Below, piece after piece: positions 25,272-34,784 of a stretch of 35,276 bases of DNA; positions within the stretch are counted from its first letter, which is position 1, and every line of letters begins with the position of its first letter. The stretch is from positions 66,578-101,853 of the forward strand of contig JARVJU010000002.1 of NCBI GenBank assembly GCA_029775965.1. The letters run 5' to 3'. The position numbers were made by a program, and so were the translations under genes. The stretch is from Nitrososphaeria archaeon (GTDB lineage: Archaea; Thermoproteota; Nitrososphaeria; Conexivisphaerales; DTJL01). The notes below the pieces were generated by a model. The model worked only from the letters and a program-made list of their open reading frames with translations. It did no database searches and had not been told where the DNA came from.

Positions 25272-26061
25272 TAGTTCTCCCTAACTGTCAGGACAGTATA
25301 GATAACTAAATAAAAGAGTAAAGCAAAGTAGAATGTCTCAAATGTAAGAATACTATCTAAGATCCCAAAATAGTTTAAGGGATTAGGTTGTATGAGTCTC
25401 CCAAGAGAATAATCCTTAAGTGTTTGTCAAAGAAATAACTAACGTAGTGGATGAAAAGGCAGTAGTTAAATCTTTAAGGTTGTTGAAATCTAAATGCTCC
25501 TTTGCTTTATGCTCTCATGATGATAGGTAACCCTCTCATAAAAAGGCAAATAATAGAGCAACCTTCATGCTCTATCAGCTCTGTTCCATCAAGGTAAACA
25601 CTTGCGACTCACATATTCTTTCTAACCTTCAAGCCTATGCCTTTGATAAGCTGAATTCACCCATTGACCTATCGGTGAATATAGGAAACTGAAGAGCTGA
25701 GTGCGGATCGCCAGGAGATGCAGTTAATTATCTAAGCGAAACTTTGATGGGCAGAACATGCAAGAAGGAAATGACCAGATTTATATTGTGTCAACCTTTT
25801 GGGTGCTCCTGAAGAACATGCTGGGGTTCCCTCTTTAGAGGAATTTTAAGGTGCGACATGAGCAGCCCTAAAGCTAAGATAAATATGCTCCTCCCTCTGC
25901 TGAAAGCTTCCTCTATCCTTCTCCTACCACAATAACAGGCTCTGCAACATAACATTTCGCGCTTGCCAGCACAGCACGTACTGGAATAATCCACGCCACA
26001 TTACCTCTTTCACAGTACCTGCTGGGCATACGATGAAATAAAAAAGGTTGCAGGCGCTTAC

Positions 26062-29000
26062 TTACTTCCTTCTAGTAGTGTATGCTATGAAAGCACCTGC
26101 CACCACTATGATTACCACTATTGCACCTATTAGGATGTCTATCAGGCTATTCTGCGCACTTATTGTCCTCGCATCTTTGCTTAACAGAGCATTCGCCTGA
26201 GTAATTGTGGCGTTGTCAGAATTGAGTTTTGCCTGTAGTGAAGCTACCTGACTGTTAAGGGAAGTTATCTGGCCATGCAGCTGCTGATTATTGCTCTGCA
26301 AAGAGCTGATCTGACTATTAAGTGCTGATATATTCTGTTCTGCCAGCTTGTAGAGATTTGTCACATTTGCTAAATGGTTCAGCAATGTATTCGCTATTAC
26401 CAAAGGCTCCGATGCTTTAGCCGTCAGCCCTGTCGGCGTCGTTACGGTAAGCTGCACAGAGTACACACCATCCGGCACGGTTGTAGTGTTGAAGGTAAGG
26501 CTACCTGACAGTGATGTGGCTAAAGTCTGGGCTACTCCTGACTGATTTATCAGCTGTAACTGAGCCGATGCCGTACTGAGAACCCACGAACCCTGCCAGG
26601 AGAGCTTTACATCTCCTCCCTGCACTCCCTGTGGTACTGATACAGATGCTGCTGGCTGAGGACCTAGATTTGGTATTATAATACTGTACTGCCAGGTTAT
26701 CGGTGATGAAACAACAGGAAAGTTGAAGGACTCGTTATTCTGTCCTGTAGCAAGTATGTTTACTACTGACGGAGTACCCGGCTGGGGTAAAGTGAAGTTT
26801 ACTGGCACAACCCCTTGGAAGACGCCTGAAGCATTGCCCGACTGGCTTGAGAAAGATCCACTAGGGAATGTCTCGGTAACCTTCTGCCCGTCGTTCGTGT
26901 AGACTGTTATGTTTCTTACGTATCTCATGGATGTAAAGACCACTGCCCCTATAAGCCTATTCTCTTGATAACTGTTGTTCAGCGATGTGTAGAATATGCC
27001 ATTCTGTGGCTCAACGTATAAGAATAGGGGCTGAGACTTGATTGCCCCGTACTGAGCATAGACCTCAAAGATCTGGGTTGGTATTGATCCGTTATTCTCT
27101 GCTATGAAGGCATTTGTCCATGCAAAGAAGTTACCTCTGCCATCAGTAATGAACTGTCCTATTGTCACTCCAGGGCCATAGTACTTACTTGGGAATGTTG
27201 GATCCTCGGTGCTATAGTTGACCTGAACTGCAACCTCAGTAACGACTGCATTAGAAATTGGTTGTCCATTGAGCAACACAACTCCCTGCGCTCCAAGTTG
27301 ATAGTAACCTTGTGCATTTATCATTGTAAACATGGGCACTTGGGCGGAGCCAGAGGTAACAAGTCCGTATGGAGTGTTTATCGCTACCTGCAGTGTACCA
27401 GATGATGGGTATGGAGGAGTTACCTGATATATGATGAAAGTTGTATCATTTACTATGAAGTACGCATATTCCGGCGCATTAAACCTGTTACTTGTGTACT
27501 GTGGGGTGTATGCGAAGCCACCCCCCGAAAGAGTTACTAGGTTCGTTCTTTGGCCATTGATGAACGTAGTTCCAGAATTGTTGTATGTGTCGCCAGAGTA
27601 TGCGACAATTGATGCATGGCCTGAAATGGCTGTTCCATTGGCATATTCGACCTTAAGGTTGTAGGTCTCGCCTCCAGTTAGGCTTGTAAAGCTGTTATTA
27701 TTTGAAAGTACAACCCTGAATTGGGGTAGAGCAAGCTGTGAAATTACTTGGCTAAGTAAGGATACATTGTACGTCAGCCCCAGACCCTGAAGGTAGTTCC
27801 AACCGGGGCCTTGGGGATTGTTCATCGTGGCATACCATGCTGGGAGGTTCTTGTCGACAGAGTAGGTGTAGCTTAATGATAGCAGATAAGAATCAAAGTA
27901 GTTCTCGGCTCCAGCAGATAAGAATGCATTTGGCACAGGCTGTGACGTCATGGGCATATAGGGATTTATTTGTGTCAGTTGGGCTGCGTCGTGTGCAAGG
28001 AAGAGCAGGGAATTGACGTCACCCATATACTTGCTCAGCCCTGTTGCCTTGCTTACCTGCTGCTCTATCAGAGCCCACTCTCCCGCCTGTATTGGGCTAG
28101 CGAATGAGGTTCCTCCAGCTGTGAGAGACCATTTGCCTAGGTAGTCTACTGTCATCTGAAAGTCTGCCTGGCCGGATATTGTTGGAATTATCAACTGACC
28201 GGTGTTATAGATATCAAGGCCCATCTCCCACCATGGTTGCGGAAGGCTTATTGACTGACCAAATCCCCCTCCAACTAGTCCTTGAAAAGTTCCATTAAGG
28301 CCAGAACCATACGACCAGTAGGTATATTTGGCAATTCTAGATGCGTTAACAAGAACAACAGGAAAGCTAGGGGAATTTGGTGCGTAGGGATTTGTTGCGT
28401 TGGCATAGACACCAGTATCCGGGAATGGATAACCTGTGCTGTTTGCAGCAAGTATTGAGCCTCCCCCGACTGGTATTGAACCCGGGCTGGAAGCCGGGAT
28501 GAAGGAATCAAGGCTGATAGAATAGCTACCACTATCTCCTGCTGCAAAGAAGTTTGTTATTCCTTCGAGAGCCATGCTCTCTATTAGCTGATCCTCGACT
28601 GTCAAGTACATGGGGCTACCATAGTATGCAGTGTATGTTTCGCCTGAACCATATGAATTGCTTGTTATATCTATGGGGCATGCAGTTGCAGGCAGTTGAG
28701 TCAAGTTATTACCGTAGCCGTCATATGCAGTCACATAACTTGGCAAGGAGCATGTTGAGCCAGGAGAGAGGTATGAGGATATTGTCTGGTATGCCAGATC
28801 AAAATAGCTAAAGTCTGGATTGGGAACACCTATCAGGACGATATTTGCACCTGGAGCCATTGTTGCTGTGTATTCTATATCCAGAGCTGTCTCAGGTGTC
28901 CAATCCCATATAAAACCATTAGACACGCAGCTAGCTAAACTTGATTGGTTTATCGCTATCTGTGTGAATCTATTAGGTAATGAGTTGTTGCCAAAGACCT

Positions 29001-29970
29001 GCTGGCTGAACTGTTGTATTGCACTCGGATCAATACATCCTACCTCAACGACTGCTATTGTTATTCCTTTACCTGTGAAGCCTTGCTGCCACATCTTGTT
29101 GGCTTGTACAAGTCTTGGCATTGTTGAGGGAAAAAACATCTGTTCATAAGGTGATGTACCAGAGCAAGCCCCGAAGACATTGCATGCATTGTACCATCCA
29201 TAGTAGCCATTCGTCACGTTGACTGCAGTATTCCACGTTACGTTCCTAGCTGGCTGCGGAATGGGTAGCTGTGATGCATTTGGCCCTGTCTTGGGAGTCG
29301 GATAACTCCCTCCAAGTACCATCAGCTGAGGGGAAGCAAAGGCTCCATCAAGGCCTGATATGCCGTTAATGGATGAAGCAATGCTATCAGGCAAGTAGAT
29401 GGGTTCAGTATTTGCATAAAAGGATAACGTTGAAGCAGATCTCTTAATGCTCGAACCGTTGCCAGACACCACATTGTAAGTTCCTTTAGAGTGATATGTT
29501 ATATCGAAAGCACCTATGTTTGCATGGAAAGCAGCAGCGAGCTGTGAAGCTGTGCCCAGCACTGCAAGTGTCAGCCCTGTAGTCGATTGTATCGTCTGCA
29601 GTCCGTAACCCTCAAAATAAGAAACTGCTTGTTGGTACGCTACAGTATTGCCAGCAAGCTCCCCTATCTGGGATGGGTTAAGAAAAGCATGGAATGCAGG
29701 GCTGTTTGGATTTGATATTAGATTGAGGTAATATTCCAGGTCATGCTGGGGAAAGAACGAAATTGTGACAAGCAATTTATGGTTTGGATCATAAGTGCCA
29801 GGGCTGACTGTATAATTGCCAAAATCGCCCGTCATCTGCTTTGGCTGAGTGTTTGCTACTTCGACTAGAGGTGCGGTTGTTCTTCCTGACACTCCGAGCA
29901 AAGTGCCAGCCGATATTGCGGAGACAAAAAGTGCCACAGCGATAATTAATGCTGTAGCCACTTTTCTCAT
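26062..29970 (-). CDS. Membrane-anchored sedolisin-family (S53) serine-carboxyl protease
   Basis: The 1302-residue protein is a large secreted protease active, in this family, at acid pH. It has a signal peptide (1-28), an activation pro-domain (about 45-200, ending before the surface domain), and an S53 catalytic domain (about 275-700). The triad is visible: E360 and D364 in PETALDIEYT, D479 in AAGDSGSY, and S622 in GGTSFASP. A long beta-rich region (about 760-1190, including Ig-like repeats) follows, then a Q/S/N-rich coiled coil (about 1200-1265) and one membrane helix (about 1274-1297) ending in basic TTRRK. So the enzyme is tethered with its catalytic head held off the surface on a stalk. 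A TATA-like box near 29996-30006 gives an almost leaderless message. It likely digests external peptides or remodels the S-layer. Confidence 0.93.
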   Translation of the reverse strand: MRKVATALIIAVALFVSAISAGTLLGVSGRTTAPLVEVANTQPKQMTGDFGNYTVSPGTYDPNHKLLVTISFFPQHDLEYYLNLISNPNSPAFHAFLNPSQIGELAGNTVAYQQAVSYFEGYGLQTIQSTTGLTLAVLGTASQLAAAFHANIGAFDITYHSKGTYNVVSGNGSSIKRSASTLSFYANTEPIYLPDSIASSINGISGLDGAFASPQLMVLGGSYPTPKTGPNASQLPIPQPARNVTWNTAVNVTNGYYGWYNACNVFGACSGTSPYEQMFFPSTMPRLVQANKMWQQGFTGKGITIAVVEVGCIDPSAIQQFSQQVFGNNSLPNRFTQIAINQSSLASCVSNGFIWDWTPETALDIEYTATMAPGANIVLIGVPNPDFSYFDLAYQTISSYLSPGSTCSLPSYVTAYDGYGNNLTQLPATACPIDITSNSYGSGETYTAYYGSPMYLTVEDQLIESMALEGITNFFAAGDSGSYSISLDSFIPASSPGSIPVGGGSILAANSTGYPFPDTGVYANATNPYAPNSPSFPVVLVNASRIAKYTYWSYGSGLNGTFQGLVGGGFGQSISLPQPWWEMGLDIYNTGQLIIPTISGQADFQMTVDYLGKWSLTAGGTSFASPIQAGEWALIEQQVSKATGLSKYMGDVNSLLFLAHDAAQLTQINPYMPMTSQPVPNAFLSAGAENYFDSYLLSLSYTYSVDKNLPAWYATMNNPQGPGWNYLQGLGLTYNVSLLSQVISQLALPQFRVVLSNNNSFTSLTGGETYNLKVEYANGTAISGHASIVAYSGDTYNNSGTTFINGQRTNLVTLSGGGFAYTPQYTSNRFNAPEYAYFIVNDTTFIIYQVTPPYPSSGTLQVAINTPYGLVTSGSAQVPMFTMINAQGYYQLGAQGVVLLNGQPISNAVVTEVAVQVNYSTEDPTFPSKYYGPGVTIGQFITDGRGNFFAWTNAFIAENNGSIPTQIFEVYAQYGAIKSQPLFLYVEPQNGIFYTSLNNSYQENRLIGAVVFTSMRYVRNITVYTNDGQKVTETFPSGSFSSQSGNASGVFQGVVPVNFTLPQPGTPSVVNILATGQNNESFNFPVVSSPITWQYSIIIPNLGPQPAASVSVPQGVQGGDVKLSWQGSWVLSTASAQLQLINQSGVAQTLATSLSGSLTFNTTTVPDGVYSVQLTVTTPTGLTAKASEPLVIANTLLNHLANVTNLYKLAEQNISALNSQISSLQSNNQQLHGQITSLNSQVASLQAKLNSDNATITQANALLSKDARTISAQNSLIDILIGAIVVIIVVAGAFIAYTTRRK

Positions 29971-29992
29971 TGCACAGTGATCTTTTGGCTAC

Positions 29993-30006
29993 GATTATTT
30001 AAGTAT
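29993..30006. promoter_or_regulatory. Shared AT box between protease and divergent small gene
   Basis: GATTATTTAAGTAT lies about 30 bases before the protease ATG (minus strand, 29970) and about 25 bases before the ATG at 30025 on the plus strand, so it could serve divergent, nearly leaderless transcripts. Confidence 0.45.
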
Positions 30007-30024
30007 TAATTTCATGCTCACATA

Positions 30025-30201
30025 ATGAAGGTGAACCTTCCAACACCCACTCCGAGTGCCAATCAGACCACAGCAATTGTGAGAATCACTATCGAACATA
30101 ATCCGGGCATAACAGATACAACAAGAGACGAAATCATTGGTAGCAAACCGTTCCATGGACTTGCGCAATTTTGCCAAAGCTTTAATCAGGTTCTTTACTG
30201 A
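30025..30201 (+). CDS. Possible 58-residue protein divergent from the protease
   Basis: An ATG about 25 bases after a TATA-like box opens a 58-codon frame ending in TGA. The product contains a strand-like segment TAIVRITIEHNPGITD reminiscent of the first strand and helix of ACT domains, then a polar tail (GLAQFCQSFNQVLY). It may be a truncated N-terminus of a longer lost protein. The promoter geometry supports expression; the identity is unknown. Confidence 0.4.
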   Translation: MKVNLPTPTPSANQTTAIVRITIEHNPGITDTTRDEIIGSKPFHGLAQFCQSFNQVLY

Positions 30202-30476
30202 ACATACTGCAGGGTTAAGGGAAAATGCACGAAGTCAGTAGCTAAGAATACAGAAATTCAAAAGACTCAGAGGTCACTGGCTGTGCCACAGGAAGCTAAA
30301 GTTGATTGATTCTTAGAGCATTGTATACAAAGGTCATCCGCAAGTCACTAGACGAAGGAATCAATCAAGCCTTCTGCTAATCTCCTCAATGCTGCTCTGA
30401 TGCTGCCAAGGAGGCGAGTCGAGACTCTCTTGTATAACCTTATGGAATACAAGCTCTGGTCAAATGATTCTTTTGC

Positions 30477-30734
30477 ATGACATCGATCATGGGTGATCGT
30501 ATGAATTCCGGTTATCATCACAGACCTTTAGGGCGGCAGGAATCCGCTGACGAACAGGCGCGCATCGATAGGTTACTGCCTCAACTAAGGCCATTTAGGG
30601 GGGGGTGGTCAGCGGTGAAGCGCAAGGTGATACAATACCTCGATGTTACATCAGAGCTTGCTGCGCCGAGGATTGCAGAGATTGTAAAACTCGATATTAA
30701 GCTAATCGAAAAGCTCAGTCCTCCCCACCAGTAG
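30477..30734 (+). CDS. Doubtful 85-residue open frame
   Basis: The frame is locally GC-rich compared with its surroundings and reads a polar, arginine-rich start followed by a helical segment (WSAVKRKVIQYLDVTSELAA, RIAEIVKLDIKLIEKL) that could be part of a helix-turn-helix. An internal ATG at 30501 is an alternative start. It abuts the end of the acyl-CoA dehydrogenase pseudogene. No family recognised; it may be a fragment. Confidence 0.3.
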   Translation: MTSIMGDRMNSGYHHRPLGRQESADEQARIDRLLPQLRPFRGGWSAVKRKVIQYLDVTSELAAPRIAEIVKLDIKLIEKLSPPHQ

Positions 30735-30750
30735 CCGCAAAATGGTCATT

Positions 30751-31567
30751 CTACCCAATGCTTGACTCTGCATGAGCGACGAGATTAACGTAAACCTCAG
30801 CTAGAGCAAACTGGACAACTTTTTGAACCAATCGATCCCCCATAAACAACCCTAGATTTTGCGTAGCTCACAGCCCTGTCTAGAAATCATCTTGCATCCT
30901 TAATGCACTCTGAAGCTAACAGAATCCACTGTGGGTTCAAAACACCCGACAATTACTTGAATTTAGACATTTCTTCCCCAATAAGGTACCTTTCTGGTAG
31001 CTCAAGGTCTTCTATGAAAAGTTCATAGGTTTGAATGTTGAGCATAATTTCAATCTTGTCGTACAGAATCCGCTTTGCCTCAGCAAGACGGACAAGGGAA
31101 GGCTTATCCTTCAGTCCTGTTCTGAACCTTCCCTTCGGGAGTTGTCCTCGCTCCAACAACGATAAGATCCGAGTGCTGAAGTCTCGAAATGAATATCTTT
31201 GTCCCCCTAATTCAATAAGTATGATGATTTTTAGCCTCAAACGTTCAATCTTTGTGGTTTTACTTAGCTTCTGAACCTGTGAGTGGAAACATATGTAATC
31301 TGGGCTCACCTCTCCCAATTCTAGAAAGGTATTCCTGCTTTAATTCAACAGATGCGAATCACTACAACATGACAGAAAATAACATTGCCATTGAAGGGTT
31401 GACAATTCCTTCTGGTGTGTTGATTTCTTTCAGAATCAAAGAGGTATATTTCATGCCAAGGCTAGGGCCGCCGTATTCATCTGGAATCGGGGCTGATGTA
31501 AAGCCCAAGGTTCTAATTCAGCTAAAAATTTCCGTAGATAGTTCTTCTCCTCGCCAATCTGAACAGT
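30751..31567 (-). pseudogene. Acyl-CoA dehydrogenase pseudogene
   Basis: Three leftward frames interleave to give one dehydrogenase: LGFTSAPIPDEYGGPSLGMK and TSLILKEINTPEGIVNPSMA (N-terminal domain), ELKQEYLSRIGRGEPRLHMF and PLTGSEAK (degenerate form of the usual ALTEPEAGSD), GTKIFISRLQHSDLIVVGAR (middle beta domain), YELFIEDLELPERYLIGEEM, LNPQWILLASECIKDAR, then RAVSYAKSRVVYG and VVQFALAEVYVNLVAH. Stops and frameshifts separate these pieces, and the C-terminal third with the catalytic Glu is missing. A 121-codon open frame at 30953-31318 runs mostly out of phase and is not a separate gene. It differs clearly from the intact enzyme at 6823-8067, so it came from a different subfamily. Confidence 0.85.
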
Positions 31568-31837
31568 AATCACCTCAGTGTTTTTCCATAAGTTGTCCTA
31601 TCGTCAAAATAGCTAGTCCTTGTTTATCGTAAAGTTTTTATCCGGCAACATTACGATATAGCGTTAAATCTTACACCTAAATATGTGACTATGTTAAAAC
31701 AAAGAATTTGAGCCATTTATTTTATCTTGTTCCCATAATTATATGAACGACCATCAGAAAATATCATGTACTCGTGAGAAGATACAGTATGATAATGAAG
31801 GCAGTTAATTATTTCCATATCTTCAAGAGGAATAAAA

Positions 31838-32104
31838 TTATACTTCTAACGAGTTCACGCCCGTCTTCTCTACTGGGTTGCTCATCTTTTTATTTTCAGC
31901 CTCTCCAATAACCTTTTGCGCATCAATAAAGAGGAGCTTCAATATAATTTTTCTGATGGTCACTTTAAATTCATGCATATACATTACACTTTGTCCTCGA
32001 TGCCTAGATTTAAGCTCTGGTTTCTCTATATTCTTCATTACCATGTCTTTTGAGACATCGATTTCAACTTTTCCGTCGCAAATACCAGGAAGTGATGCCC
32101 TGAC
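31838..32104 (-). pseudogene. Broken gene of unknown family (copy B)
   Basis: The leftward frame reads ASLPGICDGKVEIDVSKDMV, MKNIEKPELKSRHRGQSVMY, MHEFKVTIRKIILKLLFIDA and ends GVNSLEV. The first 60 residues parallel copy A (23443-23939) and lack its internal stops, but no proper start is visible and the upstream part of copy A is absent. It is therefore probably a truncated paralogue. An ATG inside (near 32044) could still allow a short product of 68 residues. Confidence 0.55.
31925..32057. repeat. Diverged repeat, copy B (partner at 23531-23662)
   Basis: Same orientation as copy A, about 85 percent identical by eye over 133 bases; differences are mostly single substitutions. Confidence 0.8.
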
Positions 32105-32673
32105 TCATGGTTTAGCAGCTCTCAACCCCCTTTAAGTAGTATAAGCGAATCAGCTTAAAGTCTTTGCATATTTGAACCATGCAAGAATTGCGCAGAAAAG
32201 AACACAGTATTTTGCCTTAGGAGCTAGTACGAAGTTGCATTGGTGCTTTCATTGTCAGAAAAGAACCAATTCTATGTTGACTTTTAATCATCATGAGTGT
32301 AGAGCTTTTTTTCAAGGCAGATGAGAAAATTACCGGATTTCTAAAAAGAACAAATAGTGGAAAAAAGTGATTGCAAAAGTATGTCTGTTATGTTATGTTC
32401 TTTAGTCTGTTAATTAGAAATTATTTTGAGAAGGTCTGGCAAAAACGTTGCTCGAACTATTCGCGCGCATAAGTTTGACAATTACAGGGAAGAACGAAAA
32501 TTCGTTACAAGCGTTGGAATACGTTGAAAAACTTTGTCACATACTTGTCATGTGTAAAATCCTAGCAAACTTGGCTCTCCATCTTTAGCTGTGAAGCATT
32601 TCTGCATTTAACCGAATTTTTGAATCTCATCATAAAATATCTATAAGAAACCAATTTACAATTTTAAAGGTTT

Positions 32674-33784
32674 ATGCCTAAAAGCGATGCAAATAATATG
32701 CTTGCAGTATCAACGACAAATGGATTTTTTATCTTAAAAGGTCCTGATTATAAGCAAGGTAACAGATATCTCAAAAACGAAAGCGTAAACAACGTGATGA
32801 TGACAAGCAAAGGGAGGTTTGTAGCTTCAACTCTTACAGATGGTGTCTATACGTCAGATGATGGCGAAAAGTGGAAACAAAGCAGTCGGGGTCTCCACGT
32901 TAGAAAAGTCTGGGCTGTGGAAGAGGATAGACATGAAAAATTTATGCTGTACGCAGGAACTCAATATGGCCATCTCTTCAGATCAAAGGACGAAGCTGAC
33001 ACCTGGGAAGAGGTTACAGGGCTGTTTCGTGCACCGAATCGTAACAGGTGGGGCATTGATTGGGGACATGGAACCACAGGATTGACTATTCATACAATAA
33101 AGTCAGACCCGTTCAAAAAGGGAAGGCTTTACATTATTGCTTCTGGAAACGGTGTGTATAAAACAGATGATAACGGGGAAAGCTGGAAGATGTTAAAGAA
33201 GGGATTAACAAATAAATGCCCTGTTGCTAATAGAGCTGATGCTCCTCAGATACCATCAGCTAATACAGATAGCAAAATGAATTCAAAAGAGCATCTTAGA
33301 ATGGTTCATTCATGTGCACATAAGCTTGCAGTGTCTGAAAAAACAGAAGGATTACTATTCCAGCAGAATCATTGTGGCGTATATGTCAAGAAATTCCGGA
33401 CAAAGCTGGAAAGATATATCTCCTAATGATGGGATGAGACACGGATTTGCCATAGGTATCTCTGGCAACGATAGCGTTTTTGTTGTGCCTGCCTACCAGG
33501 ATATATGCAAAGAGCATCTCTCCTGTATAAAAGGTCAGTTAAAGGTTCTCAGAACAGACGATGATGGAAAAACTTGGAATGAAACTACTAAAGGCCTGCC
33601 TAGGAATGTTCAGACCTGCGTGCTCAGGGATAGCATGGCTGTTGATAAAGGTAAACCTGCTAAGGTCTTCTTCGGAACAATAACCGGTGAAATATATTAT
33701 TCAGGTAATGAAGGAGAAGACTGGAGAATGCTTATGAAAGGGGCAGGAAGAATTCAAGGTATTTCAGTACTGCACGCTGCTTAA
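32674..33784 (+). pseudogene. Asp-box beta-propeller protein split by a frameshift
   Basis: Two overlapping frames together encode about 370 residues with six BNR/Asp-box repeats (S/T-x-D-x-G-x-x-W): SDDGEKW, SKDEADTW, TDDNGESW in the first frame, then SRNSGQSW, TDDDGKTW and a degenerate SGNEGEDW in the second. This is the sialidase/VPS10-like propeller fold seen in proteins annotated as BNR-repeat glycosyl hydrolases or photosystem-assembly-like factors. There is no signal peptide. The break is at about 33379-33386, where GTATATG seems to have lost two bases of a short AT run (or gained one): upstream the product is truncated with a nonsense tail to 33426, downstream the propeller resumes in phase from MSRNSG. 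The rest is well preserved, so the damage is recent, a read error or programmed shift. A TATA-like box near 32637-32650 precedes the ATG. Confidence 0.8.
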
Positions 33785-33793
33785 GCAACCAAT

Positions 33794-34030
33794 CAGTCAT
33801 GTCTGCTTTTGATTTCTATCAGCATGATGAAGAAGAGAGAGCCTATTACTACAAGCACTCCAAAGAGCAGGAATCTGGGCATTTCCACTTTGGGTGCGTA
33901 GAAGGCGGAAATCGAAGGCTTCAAAGAAGTACTACAAGCCAAGAGCAACGAGAAGGATGCCTATTGCGGAAGCTATTGAGAAGATCAATGCTTTCATCTT
34001 CTCTGCCTTCCAGTAGTCTGACTCTTTCAT
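33794..34030 (-). pseudogene. Broken small membrane protein
   Basis: From ATG 34030, with a TATA-like CATTTATTTAAG about 27 bases upstream, the minus strand encodes KESDYWKAEKMKALIFSIAS and a helix AIGILLVALGL before a TAG. In another phase it continues YAPKVEMPRFLLFG and VLVVIGSLFFIMLIEIKSRH to a stop at 33794. The two helices and shared AT-type promoter suggest one two-helix membrane protein broken by a stop and a frameshift. It converges on the propeller gene. Confidence 0.5.
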
Positions 34031-34500
34031 TGATGAATCAACTCCCTGACTTAAATAAATGAGTTGTCTGGCTAGGAGTGCTTGATAAGCTGCGCAGTCC
34101 GAATGAGGGTGCAAAGTTCTTCTTCAATTTTATATCTACATTGTTTTCCTTTTCGCTGTCTCGGAGGCTTTCGAGAGGCTTGAGAGCATTAATCCAGTTG
34201 GCCAGGGTCTTTATAGTTTTTTGCAGAATAAGGACATCCATGAAAAGATAATCTTGGCCATACTTCAGACAAGGAAAAAGAATCTGAGGACTATCAGCAG
34301 TAAGAAATGTCAACAGTTAAACATACAGTAATGCATATCGGTCTCCTGGGATATAGAAACCGGTTGGCCTAACATGCATACAAGTCATAGAATCATCAGT
34401 CAAATGAAACTCGGTTCAAACCTCAGAATTAAGTCTGCAAAGTAACCAAGCGCTAGATGATAATAGCGTTACTACAGGTTCTTTAGATAGTGTCAGGCAG

Positions 34501-34728
34501 GAGGGAAAAGATGATTATCTCAATGATGATAAGCACCGAATTGCTTACAAGGATCTGTACCCATAGGTAGGTGTGAAGGAGAGGACTAAGAGATTCTATA
34601 GCAACATAAGCGCAAGTATGAGAAAGATTCAAGCATTTAGCATATTCCTCAATCTCTTCGTGCTATACTACAACAACCTACGGTGGCATCAGGGGATCAG
34701 TGCATCTTACGAGCTGAGCTTATTTTAA
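34501..34728 (+). mobile_element. C-terminal remnant of a DDE transposase
   Basis: One rightward frame, with a single internal TAG, reads NDDKHRIAYKDLYP, VGVKERTKRFYSNISASMRK, QAFSIFLNLFVLYYNNLRWH and ends after QGISASYELS. The block E-R-T-K-R-F followed by YYNNLRWHQ is the hallmark of the end of archaeal DDE transposases, where the glutamate completes the catalytic triad. The front of the element is not recognisable, so only its tail remains, next to the toxin-antitoxin pair. Confidence 0.65.
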
Positions 34729-34752
34729 CAACATCAAAGAAGCATGGGAAAC

Positions 34753-34762
34753 GATTAAATAC
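34753..34762 (+). promoter_or_regulatory. TATA-like box for the toxin-antitoxin pair
   Basis: GATTAAATAC about 28 bases before the ATG at 34785. It decides the start: the open frame reaches back to 34683, but that part overlaps the transposase tail. Confidence 0.5.
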
Positions 34763-34784
34763 ATGTATGCAGTGTATGACTTGT

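Larger units (their letters stand above)
22475..26061. other. 3.6-kb gene graveyard with transposon remnants
   Basis: No intact gene is present. From left to right it holds, all leftward, a metallo-beta-lactamase-fold pseudogene (22698-23385), a broken gene of unknown family (23443-23939) and an IS5-like transposase pseudogene (24188-25073), then a rightward zinc-ribbon-like transposase trace (25180-25271) and further unassigned remnants. Short open frames in other phases are shadows of these. Confidence 0.65.
29971..32673. other. Second gene graveyard, 2.7 kb
   Basis: Apart from a small divergent open frame (30025-30201) and a doubtful 85-codon frame (30477-30734), this stretch holds an acyl-CoA dehydrogenase pseudogene and copy B of the unknown broken family. 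30202-30476 has a protein-like rightward remnant (SANLLNAALMLPRRRVETLL) in an interrupted frame. 31570-31837 and 32105-32673 are AT-rich with nothing firm; a 25-codon frame at 32293-32370 is not called. Confidence 0.5.

Noticed and set aside
25791-25994. 67-codon cysteine-rich leftward frame
   Set aside because: Odd composition, no promoter, inside decayed DNA, no recognisable domain.
30953-31318. 121-codon leftward open frame
   Set aside because: Other frames of the same strand spell acyl-CoA dehydrogenase; only its last 35 residues are in the true frame.
31252-31569. 105-codon rightward open frame
   Set aside because: It is the complement of the dehydrogenase pseudogene's N-terminal domain.
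34038-34313. 91-codon leftward open frame
   Set aside because: Partly protein-like (LILQKTIKTLANWINALKPL) but starts at a TTG without promoter support and runs through the promoter of the broken membrane-protein gene. It may be a remnant, not callable.
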